From: Burkholderia pseudomultivorans | GTDB lineage: Bacteria > Pseudomonadota > Gammaproteobacteria > Burkholderiales > Burkholderiaceae | Reading direction: 5' to 3' | Assembly: GCF_902499075.1 (NCBI RefSeq) | Contig: NZ_CABVPP010000025.1 | Coordinates: forward strand, 1-64,000 | Length of the DNA: 64,000 nucleotides | In this document: piece by piece, positions 41,295-51,100 of the stretch | Numbering within the stretch: the first letter of the stretch is position 1 | How the letters are laid out: each line of letters starts with the position of its first letter | Notes under the pieces: generated by a model | What the model was told of the DNA's origin: nothing | The model's database searches: none | The model's input: the letters and a program-made list of their open reading frames with translations, nothing else | Position numbers and translations under genes: made by a program

Positions 41295-42279
41295 CGCGCA
41301 CAAGCTGATCGAGGTCGTGAAGCCCGGCCTCGCGACCTCGGTCCAGGACCTGGGCCGGCAAGGCTACTACCACGTCGGCATTCCGCCGTCGGGCTCGCTC
41401 GACCTGTACGCGTCGCGTGCGGCGAACCTGCTGGTCGGCAATCCCGAGCAGGCAGCCGTGCTCGAATGCACGCTGCTCGGTCCCGAGCTGCTGTTCCACA
41501 CCGACGCGCTGATCGCCGTGACCGGCGCGGAGATGACGCCGAAGATCGACGGCGTCGGCCAGCGCTGCAACGTCGCGCTGCGCATCCGCGCGGGCAGCGT
41601 GCTGTCGTTCAGCTACGTGAAGGGCGGCGCGCGCGCGTATCTCGCGGTCGCGGGCGGCATCGACGTGCCGGTCGTGCTCGGCAGCCGCTCGACGTATGCA
41701 CTCGGCGCGATCGGCGGCCATGCGGGCCGGCGTCTGCAGAAAGGCGACCGGCTGCCGGTCGGCGCGGCACGCGGGTCGGCCCGCGAAGGCCTCGAGCTGC
41801 CGCCGGCCGTGTGCCGGCCGCTCGACAGCCAGGTCGAGCTGCGCGTGCTGACCGGCCTCTACCACTACCGTCTGAGCGACGAATCGGCGCACACGTTCTT
41901 CGACGACGAATGGACGGTCGCGCCCGAGGCGGACCGCATCGGCTATCGCTACAAGAACGGTCGCGCGCTGCAGTTCAGGCCGCGCGAGCAGCCGTTCGGC
42001 GCGGGCGCCGATCCGTCGAACATCGTCGACGCGTGCTACCCGATCGGCTCGATCCAGGTGCCGGCCGGGCTCGAGCCGATCATCCTGCATCGCGACGCGG
42101 TGTCGGGCGGCGGCTACGCGACGATCGGCACGGTGATCAGCGCCGACCTGGACCTGATCGGCCAGATGCAGCCCAACCATCGCGCGCGCTTCGTGCGCGT
42201 GACGATGGCCGATGCGCTCGCCGCGCGTCGCGAGTACCAGCGACGCCTCGCGCTGCTGCACGCCGTGCTGCAGGACTGA
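41284..42279 (+). CDS. pxpC: 5-oxoprolinase subunit PxpC (KipA family)
   Basis: 331 residues. KipA/allophanate-hydrolase subunit-2 (AHS2) family: KPGLATSVQDLGRQGYYHVGIPPSGSLD near 14-41, and GGYATIGTVISADLDLIGQ near 280. With PxpB it forms the complex that works with PxpA; the AHS1-AHS2 pair is also the carboxyltransferase module of urea carboxylase. The ATG at 41284 is inside the end of pxpB, giving tight coupling. Confidence 0.9.
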   Translation: MQADAHKLIEVVKPGLATSVQDLGRQGYYHVGIPPSGSLDLYASRAANLLVGNPEQAAVLECTLLGPELLFHTDALIAVTGAEMTPKIDGVGQRCNVALRIRAGSVLSFSYVKGGARAYLAVAGGIDVPVVLGSRSTYALGAIGGHAGRRLQKGDRLPVGAARGSAREGLELPPAVCRPLDSQVELRVLTGLYHYRLSDESAHTFFDDEWTVAPEADRIGYRYKNGRALQFRPREQPFGAGADPSNIVDACYPIGSIQVPAGLEPIILHRDAVSGGGYATIGTVISADLDLIGQMQPNHRARFVRVTMADALAARREYQRRLALLHAVLQD

Positions 42280-42517
42280 GCGCAGGACGCCCGGCCGCCG
42301 CGCCGGGCGCTTGCCGCCGCAGCACCGCTGCCCCAGCGGTCGTTTTCCGCCTTTCGTATTTCGTTTCCCGCCCGCGCAGCCGCGCGCCGCGCGGCGGGGA
42401 CGCTCGCGCGTTGTTTCTGCCGGACCGGTTGCCCGCCCGACGTCGGGGCAACCCTGCGGAGCGCATGCGCCGCAGCCGCGACGTCGTTCGCCGTTTCGCT
42501 CACCAAGGAGCACGCTC

Positions 42518-43873
42518 ATGGCCAACCTGGCTCAGGCCCGCACCGACGAGGATCTCGACCTGTCGACGCTCGCCATTCCCGATCACGCGCGCATGCCGCC
42601 CTTCTCGCTGACGATGGCGTGGTGGGCCGTGTGCAGCGCGGTGTTCTACATCGTCGTCGGCGCCACGCTCGCACTCGCCTACGGCGCGCGCAACGCGCTG
42701 ATCGGGATGGCGCTGTCGGTGGTGTCGTACGGCGCCGTCAACGCGATCATCAGCCGCTACGCGATCCGCACGGGGCTGTCGGTCGCGCTGTTCTCGCGCG
42801 TGCTGTTCGGCAGCGCGGGCGCCGCGCTCGCGACGCTGATCTTCTTCGCGACAGCGATCTACTACGCGGTGTTCGAAGGCTCGGTGATCGCGATCGCCGC
42901 GCATCACCTGTTTCCGGCGCTCGACTACAAATGGGCCGCGCTGCTCGTCGTCGGCTACAGCGTGCCGCTCGTGTTCGGCAGCGTGCAGCACTGGCTCGAC
43001 AAGTTCAACGGCGTGCTGCTGCCGTTCTACCTGCTCGGGCTGCTCGCGGCGGTCGGGCTCGCGACGGCCGAATACGGCTATCACGCCGCGTGGCTCGACG
43101 TCGGCCCGGCCGGCGGCGCGCCGGCTGGCGGCTGGTGGCACTGCTTCGTCTACTACATGGGCGTGTGGGTGCTGATGATGTTCACGTTCGACTATGCGCG
43201 CTTCGGCCGCAGGCAGGACGCGCGCTATCACGGCCGCTTCAACTTCGGGATGCCGTTCTACCTCGTCACGTTCCTGCTGAACGGCGCGGCCGGCATCTAT
43301 CTGGTCGGCACGATTCCCGGGCTCGGTACGCTGTCCGAAGTCTCGGTCGTGCTCGCGCTGCTGAAGCTGATGGGGCTGTGGGGCCTGCTGTTCGTATGGG
43401 TCACGCAGTCGCGCATCAACACCGCGAACTACTACCTCGCGACGGTCAACATGCAGGCGTTCTTCCAGAAAGTGGCCGGCCTGCGCGCGCCGAAGTTCGT
43501 GTGGGCGCTGGTGGTCGGCGCGGTGGTCTATGCGCTGATGATGGCCGACATCTTCTCGCGGATCCTGCAGGCGCTCGCGTACCAGGGCATCTTCGTCGTC
43601 GCGTGGGTCGGCGTCGCGCTCGCGCATATCCTGTCCGCGCGCTACGGCGAACTCGTCGGCGACGACGTCGAATGCCGCGACGCGCATGTGCCGACCTTCA
43701 ACCCGGGCGGGCTCGCCGCGTGGTTCGCGGGTGCGTTCGCCGGGCTCGCGCTGAACCAGGCGAGCGGGTTTGCCGCGTCGCTGTCGGCGCCGGCGACCTT
43801 CGCCGTGTCGTGGCTCGTCTATCGCGCGCTGCTCGGCAGCGCGAAGCGCACCTGGTTCGTGCGGAACACGTGA
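42518..43873 (+). CDS. NCS1-family nucleobase/hydantoin-type permease
   Basis: 451 residues, about twelve hydrophobic transmembrane segments starting near residue 28 (MAWWAVCSAVFYIVVGATLALAYG). It matches the nucleobase:cation symporter-1 family (cytosine, hydantoin, allantoin carriers) in organisation. AAGGAG sits 8 bases before the ATG. It follows pxpC after a 238-bp gap that includes a GC-rich partial hairpin near 42287, so it may have its own promoter while serving the same substrate pathway. Confidence 0.82.
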   Translation: MANLAQARTDEDLDLSTLAIPDHARMPPFSLTMAWWAVCSAVFYIVVGATLALAYGARNALIGMALSVVSYGAVNAIISRYAIRTGLSVALFSRVLFGSAGAALATLIFFATAIYYAVFEGSVIAIAAHHLFPALDYKWAALLVVGYSVPLVFGSVQHWLDKFNGVLLPFYLLGLLAAVGLATAEYGYHAAWLDVGPAGGAPAGGWWHCFVYYMGVWVLMMFTFDYARFGRRQDARYHGRFNFGMPFYLVTFLLNGAAGIYLVGTIPGLGTLSEVSVVLALLKLMGLWGLLFVWVTQSRINTANYYLATVNMQAFFQKVAGLRAPKFVWALVVGAVVYALMMADIFSRILQALAYQGIFVVAWVGVALAHILSARYGELVGDDVECRDAHVPTFNPGGLAAWFAGAFAGLALNQASGFAASLSAPATFAVSWLVYRALLGSAKRTWFVRNT

Positions 43874-43892
43874 CGGTGCGGGAACGACCGCG

Positions 43893-44618
43893 TCACACGT
43901 GCTGCGCGGCGCCGTCGAGCGTCGCGCGCACCTTCGCGACGAGCGTTTCGTCGACCGGCGCCAGCACTTCGCCGCGCGGGCGCACGCCCGAACCGAAATG
44001 CACCGCGCGCACGCCGGTGGCCCGCACGAAATCGCCAACCGCGTCGAGCGTGAGGCCGGAGCCGGCCAGCACCGTGCAGGTCGTGCCGGCGGCCTGCCGC
44101 ACCATGCGCGTGATCGTCGCCACCGCATCGAGCACCGACGGACGGCCGCCCGAGGTCAGCACCGAGGTGACGGCCGGCACGCGCAGCAGCGCATCGAATG
44201 CGGCGTTGAGATCGCGCGACACGTCGAACGCGCGATGAAAGGTGAGCGCGCGGCCGTCCGCGGCCGCGGCGATGCGCGCGAGCGCGTCGAGGTCGATGTC
44301 GCCGCGCGCGTCGAGCGCGCCGAACACGACGCCGTTCGCGCCGGCCGCGACGGCCGCGCGCACGTCGCGCTCGATCACGCGCAGATCGTCGGCGTCGTAG
44401 ACGAACGAGCGGCTGTGCGGCCGCACGATCACGTTGACCGGAATCGGCACGGCCGCCACGACGGCCTCGACCAGACCGACGCTCGGCGTCAGCCCGCCTT
44501 CGCCGATCGCGGTCACGAGTTCGAGACGGTCGGCGCCCGCGCGGGCGGCGGCCTTCGCATCGCCGACGGTCGTGGCGATCACTTCGAGCAGAACGGAAGA
44601 AGCGGCGGTTCGGTTCAT
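43893..44618 (-). CDS. cutC: CutC family protein
   Basis: 241 residues, TIM-barrel CutC fold: LLEVIATTVGDAKAAARAGADRLELV (10-35), then VIVRPHSRSFVYDADDLRVIERD (63-85) and TFHRAFDVSRD (near 125). It was named for copper homeostasis in E. coli, but the biochemical activity remains uncertain. It converges on the NCS1 permease with only 19 bp between stops. Confidence 0.88.
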   Translation of the reverse strand: MNRTAASSVLLEVIATTVGDAKAAARAGADRLELVTAIGEGGLTPSVGLVEAVVAAVPIPVNVIVRPHSRSFVYDADDLRVIERDVRAAVAAGANGVVFGALDARGDIDLDALARIAAAADGRALTFHRAFDVSRDLNAAFDALLRVPAVTSVLTSGGRPSVLDAVATITRMVRQAAGTTCTVLAGSGLTLDAVGDFVRATGVRAVHFGSGVRPRGEVLAPVDETLVAKVRATLDGAAQHV

Positions 44619-44803
44619 GGGCAGGGCGCGAATCGTCGGAGGGATTCGCGCATCCTAGCCGAGCGGCGCGAACGGCGCCAGCGTGCGGGCGCGGGTGCGG
44701 CGCACGCCGACGTCGCGCAGGCGTGCGGCGCCGGGCGCATCCGGGCGCGGCCTCCGGCACGCCGCGCGCTCACCCGTCAGCCGATCGCTGCCGCAAGCCG
44801 GCC

Positions 44804-46090
44804 CTAATTCGCGTCGGCGGCGTCCTCGGCCCAGTCGATATCGCCGCACAGCACGCGCTGCGCATCGCCGACCCGCACCGCGACCGACAGCGTCACGCAC
44901 GGCTGCACCTCGTTGATCGACAGGTACGGGCGCGTCACCTGCACGCGCCCGGGTTCGGCGATCGCGGTGCGGAAATACGGCCGCCGCAGCCAGTTCGCGC
45001 CCTGCGCGTCCGACAGCGGCGAGAAACGCGCCTCGCGCAGCGCGCGATCGGCGCGCAGCACGACGTTGCGGCCGGCCTGCCGGCCCTGCGCGTCGAGCAG
45101 GAAGCAGCGCGCCGCGTCGTCGAGCGCGAGGAAGTTCCAGCACACCTCGTCGAGCGGCTCGCCTGCCGCGAGGCGTTCGGCCGCGCGCTCGAATGCACGC
45201 AGGTAGGGCACGAGACGCTGCGCATCGCGCCGCTCGCGCGCGTCGGCCTGCTGGCGATAACGCTCGGTCAGCTCGACGATGCAGCCCGTCGCGGCCGCGC
45301 TGTCGGGCAGCCCCGGCGCCGGGCGGCCGAAGTAGTAGCCCTGCACGAAATCGGCTTCGCACGACAGCGCGATCTGCGCCTCGTGCTCGGTCTCGATCCC
45401 TTCGACGAGCACCAGCTTGCCGGCCTCGTGCAGCAGCGTGACGAGCCCGTGCAGGATCGCGCTCGGCCCGGTGCGGTGCGCAGCGTGCGACAGCATGATG
45501 CGGTCGAGCTTCACGATGTCGGGGTCGAGCTGCCAGATCCGCTCGATATTCGAGTGGCCCGCGCCGAAATCGTCGAGCGCGATCAGGAAGCCCTGCGCAC
45601 GGAACGCGCGCACCGCGTCGGCGAGCCGCTCGATGTCGTCCGCGCGCTGTTCGAGCACCTCGAGCACGATGCGGCGCGGCGGCACGCCGAGCCGCTTCAG
45701 GTTCGCGAGCAGCGCGGCGGCCTGGAACGGATCGGTCAGCACGCCCGGATGCACGTTCAGGAACAGCCACTCGCGCTCCGCGCCGAGCAGCGCGAAATTC
45801 TCGAGATGCAGCGCCTGCGCGAGCCGGTCGAGCTGCAGCAGCTCGCCGTGACGCGCGGCGTCGCCGAATACGTCGAGCGGCGACACGGGCCGGTCGAGCG
45901 TGTCGTGCGCGCGCAGCAGCGCCTCGTAGCCGACCGCGCGCTGATGCGACAGGCTGAATATCGGCTGGAACACGGTCGTGAGCGTCAGGTCGCGATGCCG
46001 CGTCGCGAGGCGCTCGAAGCCGGAGCTCACCTCGCGCTCGAACCGGTATGGCGACGCAGCGGCCGGACGCTCCTGTTGCACGATCGTCAT
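44804..46090 (-). CDS. EAL-domain cyclic-di-GMP phosphodiesterase
   Basis: 428 residues from an ATG preceded by GGAGGAAG. The EAL domain (about 35-275) keeps the catalytic set: EALLR at 56-60, NVHP near 116, ILEVLEQ near 145, LDDFGAGHSN near 173, VKLDR near 190, LVEGIE near 227 and QGYYFGRP near 249. It is therefore probably active, cleaving c-di-GMP. The C-terminal ~140 residues look like a YkuI_C/PAS-type sensor module. No GGDEF or membrane segment. Divergent from the antiporter. Confidence 0.88.
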   Translation of the reverse strand: MTIVQQERPAAASPYRFEREVSSGFERLATRHRDLTLTTVFQPIFSLSHQRAVGYEALLRAHDTLDRPVSPLDVFGDAARHGELLQLDRLAQALHLENFALLGAEREWLFLNVHPGVLTDPFQAAALLANLKRLGVPPRRIVLEVLEQRADDIERLADAVRAFRAQGFLIALDDFGAGHSNIERIWQLDPDIVKLDRIMLSHAAHRTGPSAILHGLVTLLHEAGKLVLVEGIETEHEAQIALSCEADFVQGYYFGRPAPGLPDSAAATGCIVELTERYRQQADARERRDAQRLVPYLRAFERAAERLAAGEPLDEVCWNFLALDDAARCFLLDAQGRQAGRNVVLRADRALREARFSPLSDAQGANWLRRPYFRTAIAEPGRVQVTRPYLSINEVQPCVTLSVAVRVGDAQRVLCGDIDWAEDAADAN

Positions 46091-46396
46091 ACCTTCCTCC
46101 TCGGAGCGGTTTGCATGGGGAACGCGGCGGCTGACGAACCGGACGGCGCGCGGCATGGAAATATCATGGATCAACCCTCGGTTTTCCGGTCGGGACCGGA
46201 CGGCAGCCATGCATCAAGCAAGCTCCGTGCAAGCCGCGACGACGCCCGCCGCGCGGTTGCGCACGGCTGCCGCACCAGCGTGGCGCAGCCGCGATGCACC
46301 GTTTTGAGGCATCCGCACCGGCGCACTCGAGCGCAGCGGTCACGCCGGCACGCTAAACTCCGTACGGTCGTTTCATTTCCCGCATGCGCCGTATCG
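46091..46396. other. 306-bp divergent promoter region (EAL / antiporter)
   Basis: No gene seen. The part next to the EAL gene includes an AT-richer CATGGAAATATCATGG (46154-46169), a candidate promoter area. Near the antiporter, CGCTAAACTCCGTACGG lies around 46350-46366. No distinct repeats. Confidence 0.4.
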
Positions 46397-48064
46397 ATGG
46401 AAATCGTCTTCACAGTCCTGATCCTGCTGCTCACCGTCGCGCTGTCCGGCGCGCTGACGCGCACCTTGCCGCTGCGGCTGCCGTTGCCGCTGATGCAGAT
46501 CGCGTTCGGCGCGATCCTCGCGTGGCCGAAGTTCAACCTGCACGTCACGTTCGATCCCGAAATCTTCATGCTGCTGTTCATTCCGCCGCTGCTGTTCGCT
46601 GACGGCTGGCGGATTCCGAAACGCGAGCTGTACCTGCAGCGCCGCGCGATCCTGATGCTCGCGTTCGGGCTCGTGTTCATGACGGTACTCGCAGTCGGGT
46701 ACTTCGCGCATTGGCTGATTCCCGAGTTGCCGCTCGCCATCGCGTTCGCGCTCGCGGCCGTGCTGTCGCCGACCGACGCGGTCGCGCTGTCCGGCATCGC
46801 CGGCAAGGGACGGATCCCGCCGCAGCTGATGCACATCCTCGAAGGCGAGGCGCTGATGAACGACGCGTCCGGCCTCGTCGCGCTGAAGTTCGCGGTCGCC
46901 GCCGCGCTGACCGGCATGTTCTCGCTGCGCGACGCATCGCTCACCTTCGTGATCGTCGCCGCCGGCGGGCTCGCGACGGGCGCGGCCGTGTCGTGGATAT
47001 TCAGCGCGGTGTCGACCCGCTTCCTGAACGCCGAGCAGGAAGGCGATCCGGCCCCCGGCATCGTGATGACGCTGCTGGTGCCGTTCGCGGCCTACCTGAT
47101 CGCCGAGCACCTCGGACTGTCGGGCGTGCTCGGGGCCGTCGCGGCGGGGATGATGATGAATTACACGAGCTTCTCGCGCAAAAGCACGGTCGCGTCGCGC
47201 GTGCGCGCGGAAAGCACCTGGGCGATGATCGAGTTCGTGTTCAACGGCATGGTGTTCATCATGCTCGGGCTGCAGCTGCCGCACATCATCGGCCGCGCAC
47301 TCGTCGATGCGCACCACACCAGCGACGCGCTGCTCGGCCGGATGCTGTTCAACGTCGTCGCGATGACGCTCGCGCTGTACGCGATCCGCTTCCTGTGGGT
47401 GTGGCTGCTGCGCTGGTTCGCGAGCCGGCGCGCGGCGCGCCAGGGTCTCGCGGGCACGATGGCCGGCGTGCGCACGATCGCGGTGATGACGGTCGGCGGC
47501 GTGCGCGGCGCGGTTACGCTCGCCGGCGTGCTGTCGATCCCGGTCGCGCTGCGCGACGGCGTGCCGCTGCCCGGCCGCGACACCGCGATCTTCATCGCGT
47601 CGGCGGTGATCCTCGTGTCGCTGGTGGTCGCGGTGATCGGCCTGCCGCTGCTGCTGCGCGGCGTGCGTTCGACGCGCAACCCGCTCGCCGACGAGGAGCG
47701 CATCGCGCGCGCGGCTGCCGCGCAGGCGGCGATTCGCGCGATCGATTCGTCGCACGACGCGATCGCGACCGACCTCGACGAATCGGGCGCCGCACGCTGC
47801 GCGGACATCTCCGCGCGCGTGATGGACCAGTATCGCCGCCGGCTCACCGCGCTCGCCGACGATGGCCCGACGCCGCGCGCGGAAGCGAAACAGTCCGAGA
47901 CGATGGAACTGCAGATGCGGATCGCGGCGGTGCGCGCGGAGCGCTCGGCGCTGTACCGGCTGCGCAGCGAGAGCAAGATTTCGGACGAGACGCTGACGAA
48001 GCTGCTGCGCGAGATCGACCTGTCGGAAACCGCGCTGTCGACCCGCAAGAAGGGTATCGTCTGA
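46397..48064 (+). CDS. Na+/H+ antiporter (CPA1 family)
   Basis: 555 residues. About twelve transmembrane helices over residues 1-430, with the CPA1 ion-site motifs LSPTDAVALSGI near 127 and EGEALMNDASGLVALKF near 150. The C-terminal ~120 residues are cytoplasmic and helical. It exchanges Na+ (or K+) for protons at the inner membrane and is of the YjcE/NhaP type. Terminator follows. Confidence 0.88.
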   Translation: MEIVFTVLILLLTVALSGALTRTLPLRLPLPLMQIAFGAILAWPKFNLHVTFDPEIFMLLFIPPLLFADGWRIPKRELYLQRRAILMLAFGLVFMTVLAVGYFAHWLIPELPLAIAFALAAVLSPTDAVALSGIAGKGRIPPQLMHILEGEALMNDASGLVALKFAVAAALTGMFSLRDASLTFVIVAAGGLATGAAVSWIFSAVSTRFLNAEQEGDPAPGIVMTLLVPFAAYLIAEHLGLSGVLGAVAAGMMMNYTSFSRKSTVASRVRAESTWAMIEFVFNGMVFIMLGLQLPHIIGRALVDAHHTSDALLGRMLFNVVAMTLALYAIRFLWVWLLRWFASRRAARQGLAGTMAGVRTIAVMTVGGVRGAVTLAGVLSIPVALRDGVPLPGRDTAIFIASAVILVSLVVAVIGLPLLLRGVRSTRNPLADEERIARAAAAQAAIRAIDSSHDAIATDLDESGAARCADISARVMDQYRRRLTALADDGPTPRAEAKQSETMELQMRIAAVRAERSALYRLRSESKISDETLTKLLREIDLSETALSTRKKGIV

Positions 48065-48121
48065 CGGCGCGGTGAACGCCGCGGGCGCGCAAAGCCGTGC
48101 GGCCTGCGCCGGCCCGTAAAG

Positions 48122-48149
48122 AAACGGCGACGCCCGCGCGTCGCCGTTT
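48122..48149. terminator. bidirectional terminator, antiporter / indolepyruvate oxidoreductase
   Basis: AAACGGCGACG (48122-48132) pairs with CGTCGCCGTTT (48139-48149) around a 6-nt loop, with T-runs on both strands. It sits between two convergent stops. Confidence 0.88.
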
Positions 48150-48171
48150 TCACGTCCGGGCGGTGTCGAGC

Positions 48172-51100
48172 CTACTTCGCGACGACGACCGGAATCCCCT
48201 TCAGCATGCCCGCGCCCTTCATCTCGTCGAGCGCATGCTGGACGGCCGCGCTTGTCGCCGCGTCGATGCCGAGCTGCAACGCCAGCTCGCGCTCCGTGCG
48301 CTTCACGCCGGCCAGGTTGCGCAGCTTCACGTGACCGAAGCCGCGCACGCGCGCATGCAGTTCGGCAAGCTGCACGACAAGCGCCGCGTTGCCGGCCGTC
48401 GTCACGGCGAACGCGCGCGTCAGCGTCGTCTCGTAGTCGTCGGCGAGTGCGCGCTCCATCCTGCGCTCGACGGTGCGGCCGAACGGATCGAGCCACGTGC
48501 CGCGCAGGCCGCGCACGCGCGCCATCACGCCGAACACCGGCCACATCCACTGGCCGAACACGCGCTTGCGCGGCGCGCTGCCGTCGCGGCCGGCCTTCGC
48601 GACCGTCGGCGGCGCGAGGTTGAACTTCACGCGGTAATCCTGCCCCGGCACGCCTTCGAACTGCGCTTCGAGCGCGGTGCGGAACGCGCCGTCCGCATAC
48701 AGACGCGCGACTTCGTATTCGTCCTTCACCGCGAGCAGGCGATAAAAGGTCGTCGCGACCGCGCGCGTCAGCGTATCGTCGCCCTTCGCGCGCGCGGCGC
48801 CCACGAGTGCGCGGTAGCGCTCGACGTAGCGCGCGCCGCCGTATGCGTGAAGGCGCGTCTCGCGATCGGCGACCAGTTCGTCGAGCGTCTGCGGCGCGGC
48901 GTGCGCGGCCGCCGTGTGGCGCGCGTTCCACAACGCATCGAGGCCCGCCGCATCGCCGGCTGCCATCCGGCCGACCGAGAACGCGAGCTTGTTCATCGGC
49001 ACCGCGACGTTGTTCAGCTCGATCGCGCGCATCATCGCGGCGAGCGACACCGGCACGAGGCCGAGCTGCCACGCGTAGCCGAGCATCAGGATGTTCGCGC
49101 CGATCGTGTCGCCGAGGAACTTCGCGGCGAGCGCCTGCGCGTCGCAGCTCGACAGGAAGCCGTCGCCGGCCGCGTGGCGCATCTTCTCGAGCAGCGCGTC
49201 CGCATGCAGGTTCGCGTCGGGGTTCTGCACGAACGATGCATTCGGAATCCGGTGCGTGTTGACGACGATTCGCGAGCGCTCGTGACGCACCGTCTGCAGC
49301 GCTTCGGCGCTGGCGCCGACCACCATGTCGCAAGCGAGCAGCACGTCGGCCTGCTGCGTGTCGATGCGCACCTGGTTCAGCCAGTGGTCGTTCGACGCGA
49401 TCCGCACGAACGACAGCACCGAGCCGCCCTTCTGCGCGAAGCCCATGAAGTCGAGCACCGACGCGCTCTTGCCTTCGAGATGCGCGGCCATGCTGATCAG
49501 CGCGCCGACCGTCACGACGCCGGTGCCGCCGACGCCCGTCACCAGCATGTCGTACGGCGCCGCGTCGAGATGGGTCGCGGGCACCGGCAGCGCGTCGACG
49601 CGCACGGCCAGCGCCGCCTCGTCGAACGCCGCGCCGGCGGCCTTCTTCAGCGCCGCGCCTTCGACCGTCACGAAGCTCGGGCAGAAGCCGTTCACGCACG
49701 AATAGTCCTTGTTGCACGACGATTGATCGATCCGGCGCTTGCGGCCGAGCAGCGTTTCCAGCGGCTCGACCGACAGGCAGTTCGACTGCACGCCGCAGTC
49801 GCCGCAGCCTTCGCACACCGCGTCGTTGATGAACAGGCGCTTGTCCGGGTCGGGGAATTCGCCCTTCTTGCGGCGGCGGCGCTTCTCGGCCGCGCAGGTC
49901 TGGTCGTAGATCAGCACGGTGACGCCCGGCGTCTCGCGCAGCTCGCGCTGCACCGCGTCGAGTTCGCTGCGGTGATGGAACGTCGTGCCGGCCGGGAACA
50001 GCCCGTGATGGCCATCGTACTTCTGCGGCTCGTCGGACACGACGACGAAGCGCGACACGCCTTCGGCCTCGACCTGCCGCGCGATCTGCGGCACCGAGAT
50101 GCTGCCGTCGACGGGCTGTCCGCCCGTCATCGCGACCGCGTCGTTGTACAGGATCTTGTAGGTGATGTTCGCCTTCGCGGCGACCGCCTGGCGGATCGCG
50201 AGGATGCCCGAGTGGAAGTAGGTGCCGTCGCCGAGGTTCTGGAACACGTGCTTCGTGTTGGTGAACATCGCGTGCGCGGCCCAGTCGACGCCCTCGCCGC
50301 CCATCTGGATCAGCCCGGTCGTGTCGCGCTCCATCCACGACGCCATGAAGTGGCAGCCGATGCCGGCCTGCGCGATCGAGCCTTCCGGCACTTTCGTCGA
50401 CGTGTTGTGCGGGCAGCCCGAGCAGAAATACGGCGTGCGCTTCACCGCATCGGCCTCGTTCGACAGGATCTGCGGCGCGACCAGGTCGACGACGCGCTCG
50501 CGGCGGTCGAGCGCCGGCTTGTGGCGCGCGAGCCATTCGGCGAACACGGGCAGGATCCGCGACGGACGCAGTTCGCCCAGCTCGGACAGCAGGCACGCGC
50601 CCGCCGCATCGTGCTTGCCGAGCACGCGCGGACGCGCGGCGTCCGAGCGGTTGTACAAGTAGTCCTTGATCTGCTGCTCGATCACCGGGCCCTTTTCCTC
50701 GATCACGAGCACTTCGGCGAGGCCGTCGACGAAGGTTTCGATGCGCGTCATCTCGAGCGGATACGACAGGCCGACCTTGTAGATCCGCACGCCGGCCGCG
50801 TCGAGATCGGCGACCGTCAGGTCGAGGCGGCGCAGCGCCTCCATCAGGTCGAGGTGCGCCTTGCCGCAGGTGACGATGCCGACGTTCGCGTGCGCGGACG
50901 GCGCGATCCATTTGTCGATGCTGTTGGTGCGCGCGAAGTGGCGCACCGCGTCGAGCTTCGCGGCGAGGCGCGCCTCGATCGTCAGGCTCGGCAGGTCGGG
51001 CCAGCGGTTGTGCAGGCCGCCTGCGGGCGGCGTGAAGCCTTGCGGCGCGGGCCAGTGCGTCTGCAGCGCGTCGAGATCGACGGTCGAGCCGGACTCGACG

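Noticed and set aside
42280-42517. A separate small gene between pxpC and the NCS1 permease
   Set aside because: Only Arg/Ala-rich frames without a ribosome site; the region looks like GC-rich spacer with a weak hairpin.
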